Assembly (NCBI RefSeq): GCF_000236585.1
Contig: NC_017278.1
Span: 1,426,001-1,490,000 of the forward strand
DNA: 64,000 bases
Origin: Thermus sp. CCB_US3_UF1
Lineage (GTDB): Bacteria > Deinococcota > Deinococci > Deinococcales > Thermaceae
Direction of reading: 5' to 3'
Of the stretch, positions 9,973-17,979 are shown in pieces (within the stretch, counting starts at the first letter, position 1; each line of letters opens with the position of its first letter). Position numbers and translations under genes: made by a program. The notes under the pieces are model-generated. The model made no database searches and was not told the origin of the DNA. It saw only the letters and a program-made list of their open reading frames with translations.

Positions 9973-10392
9973 ATGGACAGGCGCATACGGGTGCTCATCG
10001 CTAAACCTGGGTTGGACGGCCACGACCGGGGGGCCAAGGTGGTGGCCCGGGCCCTAAGGGATGCGGGCATGGAGGTCATCTACACCGGGCTACGCCAGAC
10101 CCCGGAGATGATCGTGTCCGCCGCCATCCAGGAGGATGTGGACGCCATCGGGCTTTCCATCCTCTCCGGGGCCCACATGCACTACTTCCGGGAGGTCAAG
10201 CGCCTCCTGGAAGAGCAGGGTGCCTCCGACATCCTCCTCTTCGGGGGGGGCATCATCCCCGACGAGGACGTGCCCAAGCTGAAGGACCTGGGGGTGGCCG
10301 CGGTCTTCGGCCCGGGGACCAGCACCCAGGAGATCGTGGACTTCCTCAAAGGGGCCGTCCCCGAGCGCTGGCGGGCCCAGGGGCTGGCCTAG
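9973..10392 (+). CDS. Methylmalonyl-CoA mutase, small (cobalamin-binding) subunit
   Basis: 139 aa. A complete B12-binding domain: [21 protein letters not shown] contains the DxHxxG motif whose histidine (about residue 18) ligates cobalt, followed by GLSILSGAH and [12 protein letters not shown], which hold the nucleotide tail. It pairs with the separate TIM-barrel subunit to convert methylmalonyl-CoA to succinyl-CoA. The gene is intact although its partner is cut by an IS, so unless a second large-subunit gene exists elsewhere it has no catalytic partner. Confidence 0.95.
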   Translation: MDRRIRVLIAKPGLDGHDRGAKVVARALRDAGMEVIYTGLRQTPEMIVSAAIQEDVDAIGLSILSGAHMHYFREVKRLLEEQGASDILLFGGGIIPDEDVPKLKDLGVAAVFGPGTSTQEIVDFLKGAVPERWRAQGLA

Positions 10393-10403
10393 GGGCTCCT
10401 CCC

Positions 10404-10892
10404 ATGAAGGCCATCCAGCTCTACTACCCCCCCGCGTGGGCCCACTGCTACGGCTGCGGCTACCTCAACCCCATGGGCCTGCACCTGAAGACCTACTGGG
10501 ACCCAAAGCGGAAGGAAAGCCAGACCCGGTTTACCCCCAGCCCCCACCACACCGCCATCCCCGGCTTTGTCTACGGGGGGCTTTTGGCCTCCTTGGTGGA
10601 TTGCCACGCCACCGCCACCGCCGCCGCCGCCAAGGCGGATGCGGAGGGGATCTCCTTGGAGGAAAACCCCTTGCGCTTCGTCACCGCCAGCCTCAAGGTG
10701 GACTACCTCAAGCCCACTCCCTTGGGCCCGGAGCTCCTCCTCCTCGGGCGGGCCAAGGAGGTCAAGGGCAAAAAGGTGGTGGTGGAGGCGGAGCTCTACG
10801 CCCAAGGAACCCTCACCGTGCGGGGGGAGGCGGTGCTGGTGCAGATCAGCGAGGGTTTTGGTCAAGGAGGAAGCGCTCCAGGCGGCGGATAA
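10404..10892 (+). CDS. PaaI-type hotdog-fold thioesterase
   Basis: 162 aa. The central hotdog helix motif (GFVYGGLLASLVDCHATATAAAA) and the following strands (VTASLKVDYLKPTPLGPELLLLGRAKEV) are those of the PaaI/4HBT acyl-CoA thioesterase superfamily. The N-terminal CYGCGxxNPxGLHL pattern is common in this branch. The substrate is unknown; its position after the mutase suggests an acyl-CoA of branched- or odd-chain metabolism, which is inference. The 3' end overlaps the convergent coiled-coil gene by 47 bases; the Gly-rich last residues lie in that overlap. Confidence 0.85.
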   Translation: MKAIQLYYPPAWAHCYGCGYLNPMGLHLKTYWDPKRKESQTRFTPSPHHTAIPGFVYGGLLASLVDCHATATAAAAKADAEGISLEENPLRFVTASLKVDYLKPTPLGPELLLLGRAKEVKGKKVVVEAELYAQGTLTVRGEAVLVQISEGFGQGGSAPGGG

Positions 10893-11190
10893 TCCCAGAA
10901 AGCGCCTCCGCCCGGGGGGAAGCCATCAGGACCAGCTCCAACCAGGCTTCCTCCAGGGTCCCTTTCACCTCCGCCCAGGCTTCCTTGGGAAAAGCCTGGC
11001 CCACCAGCAGGGCCTGCAGCTGGTCCCGCAGCTCCTGGTTCTCCTTCTTGAGGTAGCCCAGCTGCTGGCGCAGGTGGAAAACCTCCAGCTCTAGTTCCCG
11101 CAGCCGTGCCCTCAGGGGGCTTTCCTCCCAGTGCTTGCGGGCCAGCTCCTGCTGGATGCGGCGCTCCAACTCGTCATCCCAATGAAGCAT
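10846..11190 (-). CDS. Small coiled-coil protein, function unknown
   Basis: 114 aa, no signal peptide. Residues about 5-70 form a long charged coiled coil (RIQQELARKH ... LRELELEVFHLRQQLGYLKKENQELRDQLQALL), followed by a shorter helical tail. The pattern resembles cell-division or nucleoid-associated coiled-coil proteins, but I cannot assign a family. TAGGCT at 11197-11202 lies six bases upstream of the ATG and could be the -10 of a leaderless mRNA. It overlaps the thioesterase gene tail to tail. Confidence 0.7.
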   Translation of the reverse strand: MLHWDDELERRIQQELARKHWEESPLRARLRELELEVFHLRQQLGYLKKENQELRDQLQALLVGQAFPKEAWAEVKGTLEEAWLELVLMASPRAEALSGIIRRLERFLLDQNPR

Positions 11191-11242
11191 GGTTCCAGCC
11201 TAGGCCTCCCCCAGGGAAAGCCGCGTGATCCTTGCACATCAC

Positions 11243-12160
11243 CTAAAACTCAAAGAAGGCAGGGACGAACTCGTACCCCTCCCCTGCCCGGCGGATGCGC
11301 CCCACCGCGGGCCACGGGAAGTGGTAAGCGGTGACCAGGTGGCCTTCCTGGGCCACCTTCTGGAAAAGCCGGGCCCGGGTGCGCACCACCCCTTCCCGGT
11401 CCATGTCAAACCCCAGGTAGGCCTGGGGGAAGCGCAGGGAGAGGAGGTGGTGCCCGGCGGCGTCCCCGAAGACGAAGAGGCGCTGGTTCTGGGAGAGGAC
11501 CTCGAGGCTCATGTGCCCCGGGGTATGGCCGAAGGAGGCCACCGCCCGCACCCCGGGGAGGATCTCCTCCCCGTCCTTCACGGGGCGGATGCGCTCCCGC
11601 AAGGGAACGAGGTTGCGGGTCACCGCCGGGGAAGGGTTTTTCAGCCAGTGGTCCAGGTCCACCTCCCCCATGAGGTGCTGGGCCCGGGGGAAAAGGGGCC
11701 TCCCCCCCTCGTCCACCAGGCCGCCGATGTGGTCGGGGTGGCCGTGGGTGAGGAAGACATGGGTGATCTCCTCCGGGGCGTACCCCGCCAGGGCCAGGTG
11801 CTCTAGAAGCCTCCCCCCCGAGGCCGCCCCCCGCCCCGTGTCCACCAGGAGCCGGGCCGTCCCCAGGTCCAGGAGGACGGGGTTGAAGTTGTTGCGGGTG
11901 GCCTCGGGGTTCAGAAAGTTTTCCAGAAGGGTCTGGCGGAAGCGGTCCTGCAGCTCAGGGTTCGCCCCCCAGTTGGGCAGGAGGGGCCCCGGGGCCGACT
12001 GGCCGTCGGAGAGGACCACCACCCCCACCTGGCCCAGGGCCAGGCGGTAAAACCCGCCCCCGTTCACCCCCCTAGGGGGGCGGCCCTGGGCCAGGCCCTG
12101 GCCCAGACCCCCTGCCAAAAGCCACACGCCCGTCCCCTTCAGAAAGGCCCTGCGTTCCAT
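11243..12160 (-). CDS. Exported metallo-beta-lactamase-fold hydrolase (Tat signal)
   Basis: 305 aa. The N-terminus MERRAFLKGTGVWLLAGGL has the RRxFLK twin-arginine motif and a hydrophobic core ending near the Ala-Gln-Gly at 24-26, so folded export is likely. The MBL-fold metal site follows: THGHPDHIGG (HxHxDH), GHTPGHMSLE, and FGDAAGHH, then a late His in TAYHFPW. The length and the LLVDTGRG segment fit the MBL hydrolase group that includes quorum-lactonase-like and N-acyl amide enzymes; the substrate is not determinable. It lies on the minus strand after the vWA gene, 23 bases apart. Confidence 0.88.
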   Translation of the reverse strand: MERRAFLKGTGVWLLAGGLGQGLAQGRPPRGVNGGGFYRLALGQVGVVVLSDGQSAPGPLLPNWGANPELQDRFRQTLLENFLNPEATRNNFNPVLLDLGTARLLVDTGRGAASGGRLLEHLALAGYAPEEITHVFLTHGHPDHIGGLVDEGGRPLFPRAQHLMGEVDLDHWLKNPSPAVTRNLVPLRERIRPVKDGEEILPGVRAVASFGHTPGHMSLEVLSQNQRLFVFGDAAGHHLLSLRFPQAYLGFDMDREGVVRTRARLFQKVAQEGHLVTAYHFPWPAVGRIRRAGEGYEFVPAFFEF

Positions 12161-12183
12161 AGCCTACCCCCTTGGCCTCAAGG

Positions 12184-14316
12184 CTATTTCCCCAAGGGGC
12201 GGGGAAGTGTGCCTGGGCTTACCCGGGCCTCGAGGACCCGCTCCAGGAGGAAGAGGAGGAGGGCCAAGGCCAGGAGGTAGGGACGTAGGGGAAGGGCGGC
12301 CACCGGGGGCGGAGGGGACTCCCCTGGCCGCAGCAGCCGTCCCCCACTTCCCTCGGCCATGGCCCGGAGGACCGCCTCCCCGTCCCTCGGGGTCCACTCC
12401 CCCGGCAGGGGAAGGCTTAGGGGCAGGCGGCGCTTCCCGTCCAGGAGAACCCCCTCCGCCCGGGTCCAGGCCTCATACCGCCCGGGGCCCGCGGGCACCA
12501 AGGGCACCTCCTCCCCTCCGGCCAGGAGGAGGGGGCTTTCCCACCCCCCCAGGGCCACCACCCGCACCCCCTCCCCCTCGGGGTAGGCCTGGAGGGCCAG
12601 GGCCCGCCTGCCCCCCATGAGGTAGCGGGCCAGCCCCCCCAGGAAGGCCGCCGCCCCCTCCCAGTCCCGCCAGGAGCGGGAGAGGTCCGTGGCCAAGGCC
12701 GCCACCCGCCCCTCCCCCCGCTCCCCCAGGGCCAGGACCGCCCGCTCCCCGCTCTTAAGGAGGACCTCGGCCCAGGGCTCGGCCCGGGCGGGGAGGAGGA
12801 GGGCCAAGGGGGGAAAGGCCTGGCCCTGGACCAGGGGATGGGGGGCGGCCTGCAGGGGAAACCGCCCCTCCAGGCTTCCCCCCTGGAAGACCTCCTGCCC
12901 CTCCTTCAGGAAGAGGCGGGGGAGCTCCCTGGGGCTTGCCGCCCGGTAAAACCGCCCCCCGCCCCGCCGGGCCAGGGCCTCCAGGAAGGCGGCGTCCGCA
13001 TCCTCCCCCAGGGCCAGGGCGCTCACCTCCAGCCCCGAGGCCCCGGCCAGGTCCAGGATGGGACCCTGGGGGTCGGAGATGAGGCCATCGGTGAGGACCA
13101 GCACCCCCTTCCGCTCCGCCGGCACCCCTTGCAAAAGGCGCACGGCCTCGCGAAAAGCCCCCCCCAGGACGGTGCCACCCCCTGCCCTCACGGAAAGGAG
13201 GAGGCTTTCCGCCTCCTTCTTGGCCTGGGCGGTCATGGGCCTGGGGGGGAAGAGGACCCGGTGGCCGGAGGAGAAGAGCACCACCCCCAGGTAGTCCTCG
13301 GGGGCCGCGGAGCGCACCAGCTCCAGCGCCCCCGCCACCGCCAGGGAGAGCTTCTCCCCCTCCATGCTCCCCGAGACGTCCAGGACCAGGACCAAGGCTG
13401 CCCCCTTGCGCCCCAGGGGCTTCAGGGGCAGGTCCTCGGGCAGGGCCCGGTCCCACCCCCCCAGGAAAAGCCCCCTAGGGGTGGCGGTGAAAAGAAGCCC
13501 CCCGCCCTGGCGCAGGAAGTCCCGGAGGGCTTCAGGAGCCCCTTCCGGCAGGTCCAACACCCCCAGGCCCACGGCCACCAGGTCGGCTTCCAGGGGCAGG
13601 CGGAAGGGGCCTTCCTCCACCGCAAACCCCTGGGCCTCGAGGTAGCGGGCCAGGGCCGGGTCCCCCAGGACCAGGGCCTTGCCCCGGTCCGCAGGGGCCA
13701 GGCGGGCCTCGGCCTGGCTCCTCCCCCACACCCCCTCGGCCACCGCCACCACCCGCGCCTCCCCGGTGAGGGGGAAGGTGTAGGTGAGGACCCGCCGCCC
13801 CGCCACCCGCAGGTTGCGGACCAGGGGCCCTCCAGGCCCTTCCACCCGGAGGCGGGCCTCCGTGGGCACCGGGGCCTCCAAGACCACCCCCACCCCCACG
13901 GTCTCCCCGTAAAGGGGGTAAGGCGGGGGCACCAGGCGCACGGCCACGTGGGGCCTTGGGGAAACAGGAAGAACGTCTAGGGGAAAGGGGGGAGCCAGAG
14001 GGGGAAAAAGCCCGTCGGAAACCAGGACCACCCGGGCGGGCCGCAGCCGCTCGGCCTCGCGGAAGGCCGCCCGCAGGTCCGTCCCCTCCCCCAGGTCCAG
14101 CCGGCGGGCGGTGGGGGTGGGAAGGCGCACCACCCGTTCGGCAAAGGCCAGGTACACCCCATCCCGGGGAAGGGTTCCCGCCAGGGCAAACACCCCTTCC
14201 CGGGCCGAGGGGGAGAAGTCCAGGAGGTAGACCACCCGCCCCCTTAGGGGCCATCTGGGGTCCAGGAAGGCCAGGAGGAGGAGAAGGAGGAGCCCCCCCC
14301 TCAGGACCCAAAGCAT
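12184..14316 (-). CDS. Large vWA-domain membrane protein
   Basis: 710 aa. An N-terminal hydrophobic segment (about 5-20) is followed by a degenerate vWA-like region (VVYLLDFSPSAREG ... ARVVLVSDGLF). A middle part contains a flavodoxin/amidotransferase-like fold (LVLGDPALARYLEAQGFAV ... LRDFLRQGGGLLFTATPRG). Then comes a full vWA domain whose MIDAS motif DVSGSMEG lies near residue 311, and a C-terminal membrane helix (LLALALLLFLLERVLEAR). This architecture is that of the membrane-anchored vWA proteins near MoxR/Bat clusters, but no MoxR ATPase is present in the window. The extracytoplasmic partner or function is unknown. Confidence 0.85.
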   Translation of the reverse strand: MLWVLRGGLLLLLLLAFLDPRWPLRGRVVYLLDFSPSAREGVFALAGTLPRDGVYLAFAERVVRLPTPTARRLDLGEGTDLRAAFREAERLRPARVVLVSDGLFPPLAPPFPLDVLPVSPRPHVAVRLVPPPYPLYGETVGVGVVLEAPVPTEARLRVEGPGGPLVRNLRVAGRRVLTYTFPLTGEARVVAVAEGVWGRSQAEARLAPADRGKALVLGDPALARYLEAQGFAVEEGPFRLPLEADLVAVGLGVLDLPEGAPEALRDFLRQGGGLLFTATPRGLFLGGWDRALPEDLPLKPLGRKGAALVLVLDVSGSMEGEKLSLAVAGALELVRSAAPEDYLGVVLFSSGHRVLFPPRPMTAQAKKEAESLLLSVRAGGGTVLGGAFREAVRLLQGVPAERKGVLVLTDGLISDPQGPILDLAGASGLEVSALALGEDADAAFLEALARRGGGRFYRAASPRELPRLFLKEGQEVFQGGSLEGRFPLQAAPHPLVQGQAFPPLALLLPARAEPWAEVLLKSGERAVLALGERGEGRVAALATDLSRSWRDWEGAAAFLGGLARYLMGGRRALALQAYPEGEGVRVVALGGWESPLLLAGGEEVPLVPAGPGRYEAWTRAEGVLLDGKRRLPLSLPLPGEWTPRDGEAVLRAMAEGSGGRLLRPGESPPPPVAALPLRPYLLALALLLFLLERVLEARVSPGTLPRPLGK

Positions 14317-14322
14317 AGCCCC

Positions 14323-14328
14323 ATGCTA
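14323..14328 (-). promoter_or_regulatory. -10 TAGCAT for the vWA gene, leaderless
   Basis: On the minus strand TAGCAT is followed by six bases and then the ATG at 14316. This places the transcript start at the start codon and separates the vWA gene from the rib operon upstream. Confidence 0.5.
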
Positions 14329-14338
14329 TCCCGGGCCC

Positions 14339-15538
14339 CTAGTCCATCCAGTGTCCCAGCTTCTCCTTCTTGGCCTGCAGGTAGCGCTCGTTGTGGGGGT
14401 TGTCCCCGGCCCGCAGGGGCACGCGCTCCACGATCTCTATGCCGAAACCGGAAAGGGCCTTGACCTTGCGGGGGTTATTGGTGAGGAGGCGCATCTTCCG
14501 CACCCCCAGGTCGTAGAGGATCTGCGCCCCCACCCCGTAGTCCCGCAGGTCCGGGGGGAAGCCCAGGGCCAGGTTGGCCTCCACGGTGTCCAGGCCCTGG
14601 TCCTGGAGGCGGTAGGCGCGGATCTTGTTGACGAGGCCGATCCCCCGCCCTTCCTGGCGCAGGTAGACCAAGACCCCCTTCCCCTCCCGGGCGATGCGCT
14701 CCAGGGCCAGGTCCCGCTGGAAGCCGCAGTCGCAGCGCAGGGAGTGCAGGGCATCCCCGGTGAGGCACTCGGAGTGCATGCGCACCAGCACCGGCTCCTC
14801 GGGGGCCCAGGAGCCCATGACCAAGGCGGCGTGCTCCTCCCCCGTAAGGGCATCCCGGTACCCCAGGATGCGAAACTCGCCGAAGCGGGTGGGCAGGAGG
14901 GCCTCCGCCTCCCGCCGCACGTAGAGATCCCCCTTCTCCAGGCGGTAGCGGATCAGGTCGGCGATGGTGCCCACCTTGAGGCCATGCCCCTCGGCGAAGG
15001 CCAGGAGGTCGGGCAGGCGGGCCATGGTGCCGTCTTCCTTGAGGATCTCAATCAGGCTCCCCACCGGGGTCAGCCCCGCCAGGCGCAGGAGGTCCACCGT
15101 GGCCTCGGTGTGGCCCGCGCGGCGCAAGACCCCCCCGGGCCGGGCCACCAGGGGGAAGATGTGCCCCGGGCGGCGGAAGTCCTGGGGGCCGGCCTCCGGA
15201 TCGGCCAGGAGCCTTATGGTGGCCGCCCGCTCAAAGGCGGAGATCCCGGTGGTGGTCCCCCGGGCGTCCACGCTCACGGTGAACCGGGTACCCTGGGGAT
15301 CCTGGTTCCGCTCCACCATGGGGGGGAGGTCCAGGGCCTTGGCCCTTTCCTCGGGCAGGGCCACGCAGAGAAGCCCCCGGCATTCCTTCAGCATGAAGTT
15401 CACCCACTCCGGGGTCACGTGCTCCGCGGCCATGATGAGGTCGCCCTCGTTCTCCCGGTCCTCGTCGTCCACCAGGATCACCGGGCGGCCCTGGCGAAGC
15501 TCTTCCAGAAGTTCTCCTATGCTGGCCAGTCCTGCCAT
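14339..15538 (-). CDS. ribBA: Bifunctional 3,4-dihydroxy-2-butanone-4-phosphate synthase / GTP cyclohydrolase II
   Basis: 399 aa. The N-terminal half (about 1-200) is RibB, with the acidic metal site DDEDRENEGDLI and the RAGHTEATVDL signature. The C-terminal half is RibA, with zinc cysteines in HSECLTGDALHSLRCDCG and the RQEGRGIGL catalytic loop. It makes both precursors of riboflavin, from ribulose-5-phosphate and GTP. I start it at the ATG at 15538 because it overlaps the ribE stop as TGATG and begins the RibB domain; the open frame upstream is just ribE out of frame. Third gene of the FMN-riboswitch operon. Confidence 0.96.
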   Translation of the reverse strand: MAGLASIGELLEELRQGRPVILVDDEDRENEGDLIMAAEHVTPEWVNFMLKECRGLLCVALPEERAKALDLPPMVERNQDPQGTRFTVSVDARGTTTGISAFERAATIRLLADPEAGPQDFRRPGHIFPLVARPGGVLRRAGHTEATVDLLRLAGLTPVGSLIEILKEDGTMARLPDLLAFAEGHGLKVGTIADLIRYRLEKGDLYVRREAEALLPTRFGEFRILGYRDALTGEEHAALVMGSWAPEEPVLVRMHSECLTGDALHSLRCDCGFQRDLALERIAREGKGVLVYLRQEGRGIGLVNKIRAYRLQDQGLDTVEANLALGFPPDLRDYGVGAQILYDLGVRKMRLLTNNPRKVKALSGFGIEIVERVPLRAGDNPHNERYLQAKKEKLGHWMD

Positions 15539-16122
15539 CACTCCCCCCTCATGAGGCGCTCCAGGTAGCGGGCGATCAGGTCCACCTCCAGGTTCACCCG
15601 GTCCCCCGGGCGCAGGCGGCCCAGGTTGGTCACGCCAAGGGTGTGGGGGATGAGGGTGACGAAGAACCCCTCCCCCACTAGGCCCGCCACGGTGAGGGAA
15701 ACCCCGTTCAGGGCCACGCTTCCCTTCTCGGCGATGTAGCGGGCGTACCCCTTGGGAGGGCGGAAATGGTAGTTTCTGGCCCCGGGCGCTTCCTCTACCC
15801 GGAGAAGGTCCGCCACCCCATCCACGTGCCCGGTGACGAAATGCCCCCCGAGCCGGTCCCCCACCTTGAGGGCCCGCTCCAGGTTGGGCCGGTGCCCCAC
15901 CCGCCAGGTGGGGGCGGTGCGGGCCAGGGTTTCCTGGCTCAACTCCACCCAAAACCCCTCCCCGTCCACGGCCACCGCCGTGAGGCAGGCGCCGTCCACC
16001 GCCACCGAGTCCCCCACCTTCAGGTCAGAAAGCACCTCCCGTGCGGCGATGCGCACCCGCAAGAAAGGGCCTTCCTCCACCTCCACGATCTCGCCCGTTT
16101 CCTCAACCAGTCCCGTGAACAC
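15538..16122 (-). CDS. ribE: Riboflavin synthase, alpha chain
   Basis: 194 aa. Begins MFTGLVEETGEI, the invariant N-terminus of the family, and contains two lumazine-binding barrel repeats (about 1-95 and 96-190; GDSVAVDGACLTAV and GSVALNGVSLTV are the equivalent segments). It dismutates two 6,7-dimethyl-8-ribityllumazine molecules to riboflavin. The GTG start follows the ribD stop directly, with GGAGGTG just before it. The lumazine synthase ribH that often completes this operon is not in the window. Confidence 0.96.
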   Translation of the reverse strand: MFTGLVEETGEIVEVEEGPFLRVRIAAREVLSDLKVGDSVAVDGACLTAVAVDGEGFWVELSQETLARTAPTWRVGHRPNLERALKVGDRLGGHFVTGHVDGVADLLRVEEAPGARNYHFRPPKGYARYIAEKGSVALNGVSLTVAGLVGEGFFVTLIPHTLGVTNLGRLRPGDRVNLEVDLIARYLERLMRGE

Positions 16123-17256
16123 CTACACCTCCAGGTATCCTTCCAGCCAAAGGTCCTCGGAAAGCCACTGCCGGCGCACCAGGCGAAGCCTAAGGGCCTC
16201 GGCCATGCGCGCCCGCACCAGGCCCTCCAGCATCCCCCGCCCCTCCCCTAGGAGCTTGGGAGCCAGGAAGAGGGCCACCTTGTCCACCAGGCCCCGTTCC
16301 AGGAAGGCCCCGGCCACCCTGGGCCCCCCCTCCAGCAAAAGGCCATCCAGGCCCTCCTCCAGGAGGAAGGCCAAGGCGGCCTCGAGGCCCACCCGCCCCC
16401 CTTCCCGGGGGAGTTCCACCACCCTGGCCCCGGCCCGCTCCAGGGCGGAAAGCCGGGCCTTGGGGGCCCCCCTTCCCGCCAGGATGTAGACCCGGGCCTC
16501 CTCCCCCCGGGGGCCGGGGCGGAAAAGCCGGGCCGTGGGCGGGGTGCGGGCCTCGGTGTCCAGCACCACCTTGGCCGGATCCCTCAGGGGCGGGGGCTCC
16601 AGCATCCAGGGGAAGGGGCGGAAGTCGGGCTGGCGCACGGTGAGCTCGGGATCGTCCTGCAGGACGGTCCCTACCCCCACCACCACCGCGGGGAGCCACT
16701 GGCGGTAGGCCTGGGCCAGGCGGCGGCTCTCCTCCGAGGAAACGTAGCGGGCATCCCCAGAAAGGGCCGCCACCTTCCCGTCCAGGGTGAGGGCGGCCTT
16801 GAGGAGGACGAAGGGCCGTCCCTTGCGCTGGGCGGTAAAGAAGGCCTCGTTCTGCGCCCAGGCCTCCCCTTCCAAAAGCCCGGCCTCCACCTGCACCCCC
16901 GCCGCCCGCAGGCGCTCCAGGCCGCCTTTGGCCCGCGGGTTCTCGTCCCGGGCCGCCACCACCACCCGGGCCACGCCCGCCTGGAGCAGGGCCAGGGAAC
17001 AAGGAGGGGTGCGGCCAAAGTGGTCGCAGGGCTCCAGGGTGAGGTAGGCCGTGGCCCCCCGGGCCAGCTCCCCCGCCTGGCGCAGGGCGAAGACCTCGGC
17101 GTGGGGCTCCCCCGCCCGGGGGTGGAACCCCTCGCCCACGATGCGGCCCTCCCGGACCAGCACCGCCCCCACCATGGGGTTGGGATGGGTGTGCCCCCGG
17201 GCCCTTTCCGCCAGCTGCAAGGCTCTACCGAGAAAACGCTCGTCCAGGTCTCGCAA
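16123..17256 (-). CDS. ribD: Bifunctional riboflavin deaminase/reductase
   Basis: 377 aa from the TTG at 17256. The N-terminal deaminase (1-145) has the zinc site HAE (GEPHAEVFAL) and PCDHFGRTPPC; the C-terminal reductase (about 150-377) has VKxx-type NADPH binding and GGPRVAGAFLERGLVDK. It carries out steps two and three after GTP cyclohydrolase. The start is a TTG five bases downstream of GGAGG. That Shine-Dalgarno is the 3' strand of helix P1 of the FMN riboswitch, so FMN should repress translation directly. Confidence 0.95.
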   Translation of the reverse strand: MRDLDERFLGRALQLAERARGHTHPNPMVGAVLVREGRIVGEGFHPRAGEPHAEVFALRQAGELARGATAYLTLEPCDHFGRTPPCSLALLQAGVARVVVAARDENPRAKGGLERLRAAGVQVEAGLLEGEAWAQNEAFFTAQRKGRPFVLLKAALTLDGKVAALSGDARYVSSEESRRLAQAYRQWLPAVVVGVGTVLQDDPELTVRQPDFRPFPWMLEPPPLRDPAKVVLDTEARTPPTARLFRPGPRGEEARVYILAGRGAPKARLSALERAGARVVELPREGGRVGLEAALAFLLEEGLDGLLLEGGPRVAGAFLERGLVDKVALFLAPKLLGEGRGMLEGLVRARMAEALRLRLVRRQWLSEDLWLEGYLEV

Positions 17257-17261
17257 ACGGC

Positions 17262-17383
17262 CCTCCTTCTCCCATCCGGACTTTCACCGTCGGCCCCGGA
17301 GTTCCACCGGGTCGGGCCCCTGTAGGGCTTCGCGGGCTTTCACCGCCGGTGGGGACTTCCACCCCGCCCCGAAGGAGGTGCCC
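17262..17383 (-). promoter_or_regulatory. FMN riboswitch (RFN element) controlling ribDEBA
   Basis: The minus strand carries the conserved RFN segments in order: GGGGCGGGGTGGAAGTCCCC, ACCGGCGGTG, AAAGCCCGCG, a variable arm, CCGGTGGAACTCCGGGGCCG, ACGGTGAAAG and TCCGGATGGG. The closing helix P1 is CCTCCTTC (5' strand, 17371-17378) with GAAGGAGG (3' strand, 17262-17269). The second strand contains the ribD Shine-Dalgarno. Confidence 0.95.
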
Positions 17384-17440
17384 CTAGGCACCAAGTCCAC
17401 TTTAGCAGCCCGGGCGGGGGAGGAATGTCCGAAGGGGTAC

Positions 17441-17472
17441 GGAAAAAGGGAAAGGCGCCCCTCGGGGCGCCC
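17441..17472 (-). terminator. Rho-independent terminator of tmRNA
   Basis: Directly after the tmRNA CCA end, the minus strand has GGCGCCCC / GGGGCGCC (17454-17471) with a tight loop, then TTTCCCTTTTTCC. It separates tmRNA from the riboflavin operon. Confidence 0.85.
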
Positions 17473-17475
17473 TTT

Positions 17476-17825
17476 TGGTGGAGGTGGGGGGAGTTGAACC
17501 CCCGTCCGAAAGTCCCTACGGTGGGCCTCTACGCGCGTAGTCCGCGTTTGGGATGTCCCCTGGGCTTAGCCCGCGGACGGGCGGCCCAGGGTGAGCCCCG
17601 CGCGTGTTCGCCTCAGGCTACGGGGCCTGGCCTTCGGCTAGCCGGGTTTGGTGTCCCCGCGCTGGCGAGCCCCCGGCAGGGCTTCCAGGCGAGGTCGCGG
17701 GCGTTAAGCCGCGAGGGCGTAAGCAGGCTTGTTGGCCTTTATTCTTTTGCGGGTTTTTCCGGGGCCACCCGCACCCCGGCGCGCAGCCGCACCCTCGGCG
17801 ACCCCCGTCGAGACCGTTCACCCCC
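17476..17825 (-). ncRNA. ssrA: Transfer-messenger RNA (tmRNA)
   Basis: 350 nt. The ends fold into a tRNA-like domain: 5' GGGGGUG pairs with CACCUCC ahead of the encoded ACCA, and the T arm GGGGG-TTCAACT-CCCCC is intact. The 5' part has the conserved GUCUCGACGGGGGU. The tag frame is at 17704-17736 on the minus strand and reads ANKPAYALAA followed by UAA, probably with an extra first Ala from the charged tmRNA. The GC-rich segments after the tag fit the pseudoknots. It rescues ribosomes stalled on broken mRNA. No smpB is present in the window. Confidence 0.96.
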
Positions 17826-17859
17826 ATGGATTTGGGCCGGGATAGGACCGGCAACCTTG

Positions 17860-17889
17860 AGTCTACCAGGCTAAAGGGGTTGTGGTCAA
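17860..17889 (-). promoter_or_regulatory. Promoter of ssrA (-35 TTGACC, -10 TAGACT)
   Basis: On the minus strand TTGACC (17884-17889) and TAGACT (17860-17865) are 18 bases apart. The transcript would start near 17853, giving a 5' extension of about 28 bases to be removed from the mature tmRNA. Confidence 0.65.
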
Positions 17890-17909
17890 GGGCCCCTCAG
17901 GTGTAGACT
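17880..17909 (+). promoter_or_regulatory. Promoter of the rimP-nusA-infB operon (weak -35 TTGTGG, -10 TAGACT)
   Basis: TAGACT at 17904-17909 with TTGTGG 18 bases upstream (17880-17885). It overlaps the divergent tmRNA -35 region. The leader of about 65 bases contains the hairpin at 17935-17952. Confidence 0.5.
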
Positions 17910-17934
17910 AGGGCCAGTGCTCCCAAGGGAGGGG

Positions 17935-17952
17935 GGTGGGTGTAAACCCACC
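17935..17952 (+). promoter_or_regulatory. Leader stem-loop before rimP
   Basis: GGTGGG-TGTAAA-CCCACC, six base pairs, followed by the pyrimidine run CTTCCTTT. It resembles a weak attenuator in the leader of the nusA operon; function not shown. Confidence 0.35.
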
Positions 17953-17979
17953 CTTCCTTTGTGAAGGGAGGTGCGAAAG

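Noticed and set aside
12161-12183. CTTGGCCTCAAGG as a terminator between the MBL and vWA genes
   Set aside because: The stem is too short, there is no U-run, and the two genes are 23 bases apart on the same strand, which fits co-transcription.
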